Source of the DNA: UBA2093 sp044340485
GTDB lineage: Bacteria > Actinomycetota > Acidimicrobiia > Acidimicrobiales > Ilumatobacteraceae
Direction of reading: 5' to 3'
Assembly: GCA_044340485.1 (NCBI GenBank)
Contig: JBIITN010000001.1
Span: 78,846 to 142,845, forward strand
Length of the DNA stretch: 64,000 bases
Shown here in pieces: positions 59,073-64,000 of this stretch (its first letter is position 1; each line of letters opens with the position of its first letter). Below the pieces are notes generated by a model. It searched no databases. It had not been told where the DNA came from and was given only the letters and a program-made list of their open reading frames with translations. A program made the translations under genes and the position numbers.

Positions 59073-59596
59073 GAACGTGACTCCTGAATGTGGTGCACGC
59101 GCTGTAAGAACTCATCGGTGTTCACACCGTGACACCACATGATGATGGCATCATCACGATTTTCGTAATACTTGCGTCGCACTCCTGCTGGCACAAAGCC
59201 AAAACGCCGGTACAACCGCTGAGCTGCGGTGTTGGTGTGGCGCACTTCTAATGTCATCGCATCACAGCCGCGCTCGTGGGCAGCGAGTGACAGATCAATC
59301 ATCAACTCTGTTGCCACGCCACGTTGTTGCCATTCGGGATCAACTGCAATGTTGGTGATGTGCGCATCACCCGCAGAAAACATGAGTCCGCCATAGCCCA
59401 CCAACGTGTCGTCGACATAGGCCACAACGTAGTGGCGATCGCCATGGCGCATGTGTCCAAGTTCTGACACAAACGTGCGGTGTGTCCACGGGCGCGGATA
59501 CACCTGGTCTTCAATTTGCAAAATCCGACGCAGATGTCGCCGGCGCATCGGCTCGGTAGTGAGCGTGTTATGAGAAGTGTTGCGCATGATCTTCAT
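59069..59596 (-). CDS. rimI: Ribosomal protein S18-alanine N-acetyltransferase-like GNAT
   Basis: 175 aa. GNAT fold with HITNIAVDPEWQQRGVATEL (acetyl-CoA loop Q-x-x-G-x-A), LEVRHTNTAAQRLYRRFGF and YYENRDDAIIM at the end, the RimI signature. N-terminal 17 residues before MRRRHLRR may be extra. It lies 1 nt after tsaB, the common tsaB-rimI-tsaD order of actinobacteria. Confidence 0.93.
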   Translation of the reverse strand: MKIMRNTSHNTLTTEPMRRRHLRRILQIEDQVYPRPWTHRTFVSELGHMRHGDRHYVVAYVDDTLVGYGGLMFSAGDAHITNIAVDPEWQQRGVATELMIDLSLAAHERGCDAMTLEVRHTNTAAQRLYRRFGFVPAGVRRKYYENRDDAIIMWCHGVNTDEFLQRVHHIQESRS

Positions 59597-59597
59597 C

Positions 59598-60299
59598 TCA
59601 CGCTCCTTCCCTCACAGCCCAGTTAATCTCGGCATCGGGTGCGCGCAAATACATCGGCTCGATGTCGTGTGCTTCCACGTGTTCATCGCGGGCAATTTTG
59701 CCCACGGCAATTTCCAGCAACACATCTGCTGACGGCCCAGCAAATGATTGTGGTGCAAACTGCGCGTGTGTGATGAGCTCGGCATCGTTGCGATACCGCA
59801 CAAACCCCGACCCCACACACCACACCGGTTCACCACGGTCGTTTATTTCTACGATCATGTCTTCTGGTGATGACACCACAGGCGATGTGATGGGAATCAT
59901 CTTTGTGTTCACCACATCAGGGCGATACATCGCCCAGTAGATCTCGCCACGGCGCGCATCAAGAGCTGCCACCACCGTGTCGTCTGCATGCCACAACGCC
60001 GAGGCCACAATATCCAAACTGCACACCGGCACAACAGGAACGTCTAACGACCATGCAAGCATTTCGGCTGTTGCAATGCCCACGCGCATACCAGTGAATA
60101 ATCCGGGGCCAATGTCGACAGCGATCGCACTCACATCGTGCAATGTGATGCCCGCATGAGAACACGCAAACTCAATCATTGGCGTGAGTGATTCGGCATG
60201 GCGACGATCACTTGCTAACGACACCGATGCTGCGATGCCACGTGAATCACCAAGGGCAACACCCACGTGTTCTACGGCTGTTTCGATGGCGAGAATCAT
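59598..60299 (-). CDS. tsaB: tRNA t6A scaffold protein TsaB
   Basis: 233 aa from the ATG at 60299, which overlaps the tsaE stop by ATGA; a longer frame is not supported. MILAIETAVEHVGVAL and AIAVDIGPGLFTGMRVGIA are the family hallmarks. It binds TsaD and TsaE without catalytic metal ligands of its own. Confidence 0.95.
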   Translation of the reverse strand: MILAIETAVEHVGVALGDSRGIAASVSLASDRRHAESLTPMIEFACSHAGITLHDVSAIAVDIGPGLFTGMRVGIATAEMLAWSLDVPVVPVCSLDIVASALWHADDTVVAALDARRGEIYWAMYRPDVVNTKMIPITSPVVSSPEDMIVEINDRGEPVWCVGSGFVRYRNDAELITHAQFAPQSFAGPSADVLLEIAVGKIARDEHVEAHDIEPMYLRAPDAEINWAVREGA

Positions 60300-60787
60300 T
60301 GCGCCACCCAGTTGTTGACGGTGCGCTTTAGTTGTTCCCAGCGCGTGTCCCATCCGTGTCCAAGAACAGAGATGTTTATGTGACGCACCGTGTCATCATC
60401 GTCGTCTACATCAATACGCACCACCATCACATCGCCCAATACGTCAATGGCGACATCGCCCCATTCCACCAACACCACGGCACCCATATCGGCCTGTTCG
60501 CGAAGACCTAAGTCGGCGATTTCACCTGTTGTGGTGAGGCGATAGAGATCTGCGTGATACATGGGAATACGACCCGTGTCATGGGCGTGTACCAGCGTGA
60601 ACGTAGGTGATGACACGTATTCATCGTCTGACACTCCAAGGCCGCGTGCAAAGCCAGTGACAAACGCTGTTTTACCTGCGCCCATGTCACCAGATAACAC
60701 AATGATGTCACGCGGACGAACAATCTGTGCAAGTGCTGCGGCGATGTCGTGTGTATCTGCGAGTGACCGCGAATACAAATCGATCAT
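60296..60787 (-). CDS. tsaE: tRNA t6A ATPase TsaE
   Basis: 163 aa. Walker A LSGDMGAGKTAFV, VSSPTFTLVH, MYHADLYRL and VLVEWGD are all present. A C-terminal extension of about 30 residues contains a run of five aspartates (VDDDDDTV). It overlaps alr by 4 nt and tsaB by 4 nt. Confidence 0.95.
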   Translation of the reverse strand: MIDLYSRSLADTHDIAAALAQIVRPRDIIVLSGDMGAGKTAFVTGFARGLGVSDDEYVSSPTFTLVHAHDTGRIPMYHADLYRLTTTGEIADLGLREQADMGAVVLVEWGDVAIDVLGDVMVVRIDVDDDDDTVRHINISVLGHGWDTRWEQLKRTVNNWVAQ

Positions 60788-61914
60788 GTATAGACCCTCT
60801 TGATGCGTGGGCTAATGCCACACACAATTTCATAATCGTTGGTACCAACAGCTTGTGCCCATTCGCGCACCGCGATGGATTCACCACCTTGTTCACCAAA
60901 CAGCACAACCTCATCGCCGATCCGAATACTGTCGTCATCGCCACAATCCACCATGATCTGGTCCATCGTGACAACACCAGCAATAGGTCTGCGCACACCA
61001 CCAATTAACACTGGTTGTGCTGTCTCCCACAATTTGCGTGGCACACCATCGGCATAGCCAATGGGCACTGTTGCAATGATCGTGTCACGTGTAACGGGTC
61101 GCTTTAGTCCATACGACACCGCTTCACCGGCACTGACGCGACGCACAGCAGACACACGAGCCTTTAGTGACATGGCCGGCAACAACTTTGGGCCAATGTC
61201 TTTGACGCCATCACCAGCAACAAGGCCATACATTGCAATGCCCACGCGCACAAATGAATAGTGCGACGCGGGATCGGCCAGCGTTGCCGCGGTGTTTGCC
61301 GCATGCACGTACGTGAACTCAATGCCAGCATCAGCACACTCTTGCAGCACTTTTTCAAACAATGCACGTTGCGCGACATTTTCCACACGCTCTGGTTCAT
61401 CAGCAACAGCAAAATGCGTGAAGATTCCTTCCAATCGAAGACGCGGCAGTGTCTTCACATATTGCGCAAGCGCCACCACACGATCGGGGGCAATACCCAC
61501 GCGATGCATACCGGTGTCTACTTTGATGTGCACATACACATTGCGGTGGCCTTCAACACCAGCAGCGTTTAACGCATCGGCTGCTTCATATGACGCCACT
61601 GTTGCAATGAGATTGTTCTCCACAATCGTCATCGACTGATCAGGTGGTTGTTCACTCAGCAACAAAATATCGGCGGGGATTCCTTCATTGCGCAAGTACG
61701 CGCCTTCTTCAGCAAGCGCCACACACAACCCTTGGGCACCAGCATCTGTTGCAGCACGCGCCGCAACCGCAGCACCGTGGCCATATGCGTCAGCTTTAAT
61801 TACCGCCCACGCGCGAGGCGATGATGCGTAGTGAGCCATGCGCGCAAAGTTCAAACACATCGTGGATGAACTGACTTCTGCCCACGCCCAACGTTGTGAA
61901 TAGTCCACTGTCAT
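60784..61914 (-). CDS. alr: Alanine racemase
   Basis: 376 aa from the ATG at 61914, which overlaps the nnr stop by ATGA; the frame further upstream is antisense-like and unlikely. PLP lysine in AVIKADAYGHGA, HIKVDTGMHRVGI, RVGIAMYGL with the catalytic Tyr region and GYADGVPR. It makes D-alanine for peptidoglycan. Confidence 0.96.
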   Translation of the reverse strand: MTVDYSQRWAWAEVSSSTMCLNFARMAHYASSPRAWAVIKADAYGHGAAVAARAATDAGAQGLCVALAEEGAYLRNEGIPADILLLSEQPPDQSMTIVENNLIATVASYEAADALNAAGVEGHRNVYVHIKVDTGMHRVGIAPDRVVALAQYVKTLPRLRLEGIFTHFAVADEPERVENVAQRALFEKVLQECADAGIEFTYVHAANTAATLADPASHYSFVRVGIAMYGLVAGDGVKDIGPKLLPAMSLKARVSAVRRVSAGEAVSYGLKRPVTRDTIIATVPIGYADGVPRKLWETAQPVLIGGVRRPIAGVVTMDQIMVDCGDDDSIRIGDEVVLFGEQGGESIAVREWAQAVGTNDYEIVCGISPRIKRVYT

Positions 61915-63335
61915 GAAGTCATCATTTCTGTGAGCACATCTCCAATTGCCGACACAACATCGCGAGCGATGGTTCCTTCTGCCATACATACTGCCCCAGC
62001 ACGGCCATGCACCATTGCACCTGCTGCAGCTGCTGTTGCGCCATCCATGCCGCGGGCTAAAAACGCACCAATGACACCCGACAACACATCGCCAGTGCCA
62101 GCAGTTGCAAGGCGATGATCGCCCGCGTTCACCAAAAACGTGGGTCCGTGTGGCTGCGACACCACGGTGGTGGGGCCTTTGCGCAACACCACACAATTGG
62201 TGGCGCGCGCTACCTGCTCGGTGGCACCAATGCGATCAACATCGTGTGCGTCGCCACCAAGAGCCGAAAATTCTCCATCGTGTGGCGTCAGCACCGTGAT
62301 GCCCTCGCGTGATGACAGGGTCGACACATCACCATGAGCATCAACAGATGCACCAAGACCATCACCATCGATGACCACGGGCAATGTGGTGGTGCGCAAG
62401 ATGTTGCGTACTTCTGTTGCCACATCGTCGCCACGACCAAGTCCGGGCCCCATCACCATTGCGTCAAAACGCGCAATGTCAGACGATATTGCATCTGCCC
62501 AATGAGTCGCGGGCAATGCGCGATGCACCACTTCGGTGGGTAACGCAAGATCAGACGATACATCGCCACCACGAACCGATGCGTGCACAATGCCAGCACC
62601 AGCGCGCATCGCAGATGCACACACCAGTGCCGCTGCACCTGTCATGCCGGCACTACCAGCGATAACACGCAATGAATGTGTCCACTTGTGCGAATCACGT
62701 TCACGATGTGGCAACCAATGCATCGCATCGTGTGATTCCAATAAGTAGGCACCGATGTGTTCCAGATGTGCCATTGCATCAATACCCACATCGTGCACTT
62801 CAATCTCGCCACACAACGCGGGGCCATCATGAAACAACATGCCACGCTTTAACGCACCGAATGCAAGCGTGCGATCTGCTGGTAACACCGGGCCCTCTGC
62901 AATACCAGTGTTTGCATTAAGTCCACTTGGCACATCAACAGCCAGTACCGGTACATCAAACACAATGGGTGGTTCCCATGTGCCGCGAAACCCGATGCCG
63001 TATGCGGCATCAATCACAAGATCTGCGCTGCGATCATCGATAAACACATTGCCCATCTCGATGGCATCACACATGGTCACGTGTGCACCACGGGAACGTA
63101 AGTGCATGGCCGCGACTCGCCCATCATCACCGTTGTGCCCTTTACCAGCGATCACCATCACGCGTTTGCCGTATGCGCCGCCCATCATCTGAATAGCAGC
63201 GTGAGCACATGCCGCACCAGCACGCTGAATAAAAACGTCGTAGTCGCTACCAGAAGACTTTGCCTTGTCACCTAACGCTGCGATTGCCGCATTGTCGGCG
63301 TCGCGCATTTCTTGAACGGTGAGGACGGGAAGCAC
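61911..63335 (-). CDS. nnr: Bifunctional NAD(P)H-hydrate epimerase/dehydratase
   Basis: About 474 aa from a GTG at 63335 (VLPVLTVQEMRDADNAAI); an internal ATG at 63308 is less consistent with the family. Epimerase half: MVIAGKGHNGDDGRVAAMHL and VLAVDVPSGLNANTG. Dehydratase half: VMGPGLGR, VIDGDGLGA, LTPHDGEFSAL and TAGTGDVLSGVIGA. It repairs hydrated NAD(P)H. Located between acpS and alr, a widespread arrangement. Confidence 0.94.
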   Translation of the reverse strand: MLPVLTVQEMRDADNAAIAALGDKAKSSGSDYDVFIQRAGAACAHAAIQMMGGAYGKRVMVIAGKGHNGDDGRVAAMHLRSRGAHVTMCDAIEMGNVFIDDRSADLVIDAAYGIGFRGTWEPPIVFDVPVLAVDVPSGLNANTGIAEGPVLPADRTLAFGALKRGMLFHDGPALCGEIEVHDVGIDAMAHLEHIGAYLLESHDAMHWLPHRERDSHKWTHSLRVIAGSAGMTGAAALVCASAMRAGAGIVHASVRGGDVSSDLALPTEVVHRALPATHWADAISSDIARFDAMVMGPGLGRGDDVATEVRNILRTTTLPVVIDGDGLGASVDAHGDVSTLSSREGITVLTPHDGEFSALGGDAHDVDRIGATEQVARATNCVVLRKGPTTVVSQPHGPTFLVNAGDHRLATAGTGDVLSGVIGAFLARGMDGATAAAAGAMVHGRAGAVCMAEGTIARDVVSAIGDVLTEMMTS

Positions 63336-63363
63336 CCAGTAAGCGTAGGCGTGAAAAGGCCAA

Positions 63364-63729
63364 CTACGAAGCGGCGACGACAGCCATGGCGACAGTGTCG
63401 GTATGGCTAATCGACACATGCCATTGCGACACGCCTTGTGATTGCGCAATCTCCTGTGCACGACCTGTCACTCGCAATGTGGGTGCACCAGAGGGCAATG
63501 TCTCGATCCACACATCGTGAAAATCAAACGCACCAAGGCCCACCCCGAGAGCTTTCATCGTTGCCTCGCGCACCGCAAACCGGGCAGCTAACGACGCCGT
63601 AGCATCTCGCTTGCTCACTAACGCCGACAATTCGCTATCGGTAAATAGCCGCGTGGCGATGTTGGGTCGGCGCTCGAGCAGCCCGCGAAAACGCGCCACA
63701 TCAACAGCATCTATCCCCACGCCTTTCAT
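63364..63729 (-). CDS. acpS: Holo-[acyl-carrier-protein] synthase
   Basis: 121 aa. GIDAVDVARF with the magnesium-binding Asp, ARFAVREATMKALGVGLG with the Glu/Lys pair, and WHVSISHTDTVAMAVV at the end. It transfers phosphopantetheine from CoA to ACP. It is about 28 nt upstream of the nnr start on the same strand. Confidence 0.95.
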   Translation of the reverse strand: MKGVGIDAVDVARFRGLLERRPNIATRLFTDSELSALVSKRDATASLAARFAVREATMKALGVGLGAFDFHDVWIETLPSGAPTLRVTGRAQEIAQSQGVSQWHVSISHTDTVAMAVVAAS

Positions 63730-63776
63730 CGCGTCACCCCAACACCAACACGAACACCTGCGTCACAAACACACAC

Positions 63777-64000
63777 TTATTGTCCGCACCACGCGTTGGC
63801 ACTTTCCGACACGGGGTTAATCAACATGTCAGCAACAGATACTTCTGCCAAACGATCTTCGCGGAACGAGCCTTCAGTTTCAGTGACCCAGTCAACGAGT
63901 CGGTCATAGCGCTGGTCATAGCCTTGCAACACACGTCGCATCGACGGCACTGGCAAACGATCATGGAAATTCACATGGAGCAACGTGATGCCCGTGGTGG
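63777..64000 (-). CDS. Partial CDS, C-terminal 74 residues of an unidentified protein
   Basis: The frame is open from the window edge (TTGITLLHVNFHDRLPVP...) to TAA at 63777, ending VSESANAWCGQ. The beginning lies outside the window, so the internal TTG at 63983 should not be taken as a start. No domain is recognised in the visible part (VDWVTETEGSFREDRLAEVSV). It is about 48 nt from acpS, same strand. Confidence 0.6.
   Translation of the reverse strand, partial: TTGITLLHVNFHDRLPVPSMRRVLQGYDQRYDRLVDWVTETEGSFREDRLAEVSVADMLINPVSESANAWCGQ

Noticed and set aside
1..64000. Search for CRISPR arrays, insertion sequences, tRNA/rRNA genes, integrase or phage genes.
   Set aside because: None seen by eye on either strand; gene packing leaves no interval long enough for most of these.

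Overview
The window reads as a chromosomal segment of an actinobacterium, most likely class Acidimicrobiia (aquatic Ilumatobacter/acIV type). The grounds are two WhiB regulators, a SenX3/RegX3-like pair, a DUF2342 'F420-associated' protein, a RipA-like NlpC/P60 protein, a P450 with a CxxHxxC ferredoxin, a moderate G+C look, and gene order dominated by short ATGA overlaps. No rRNA, tRNA, CRISPR array, insertion sequence or prophage was seen. No gene-free stretch exceeds about 300 bases.

Layout. 1-4.3 kb: end of a MoaE-like gene, a degenerate membrane-anchored protease-like protein, a truncated epimerase, a DUF2342 protein and an MFS carrier. 4.3-8.4 kb: a polyphosphate/phosphate operon, ppk - soluble PAS histidine kinase - OmpR-type regulator, preceded by three 11-nt PHO-box-like direct repeats. 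8.4-11.5 kb: two WhiB genes around a sulfotransferase, tatA and a formiminotransferase. 11.8-15.8 kb: a vWA protein and its MoxR-type AAA partner, with a class III cyclase on the opposite strand between them. 15.9-17.8 kb: a GH2-fold protein that appears to lack its catalytic acid. 17.8-32.2 kb: central metabolism (sdhCAB, membrane pyrophosphatase, mdh, metF, purH, sucCD and a B12-binding mutase subunit).

32-41.9 kb: flavodoxin, PcrA/UvrD helicase, P450-ferredoxin pair with palindromic operator candidates, YaaA, SDR, dienelactone hydrolase, APH-like kinase, NlpC/P60 hydrolase. 41.9-47 kb: guaA, a DMT carrier, and an uncharacterised three-gene membrane-protein operon divergent from a TetR regulator. 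47-50 kb: an FMN riboswitch followed by ribD-ribBA-ribH (no ribE), in which the Shine-Dalgarno lies inside the closing P1 helix. 50-54 kb: secreted phospholipase A2, CoA-type Nudix, a 56-aa conserved small protein, a large secreted leucine-rich-repeat protein. 54-64 kb: groESL under two tandem CIRCE elements that bracket a promoter, then maf-dus-tsaD-rimI-tsaB-tsaE-alr-nnrD/E-acpS, a tightly packed cluster for tRNA t6A and wall-precursor housekeeping.

The strongest second-look items are the double CIRCE promoter, the SD-in-P1 FMN riboswitch, the PHO-box-like repeats before ppk with a kinase that lacks membrane segments, the three-gene membrane module at 44.7-46.4 kb, several apparently catalytically dead enzymes, and a recurring pattern of short tandem repeats across gene 3' ends (mdh, ribH and the gene ending at 32759).
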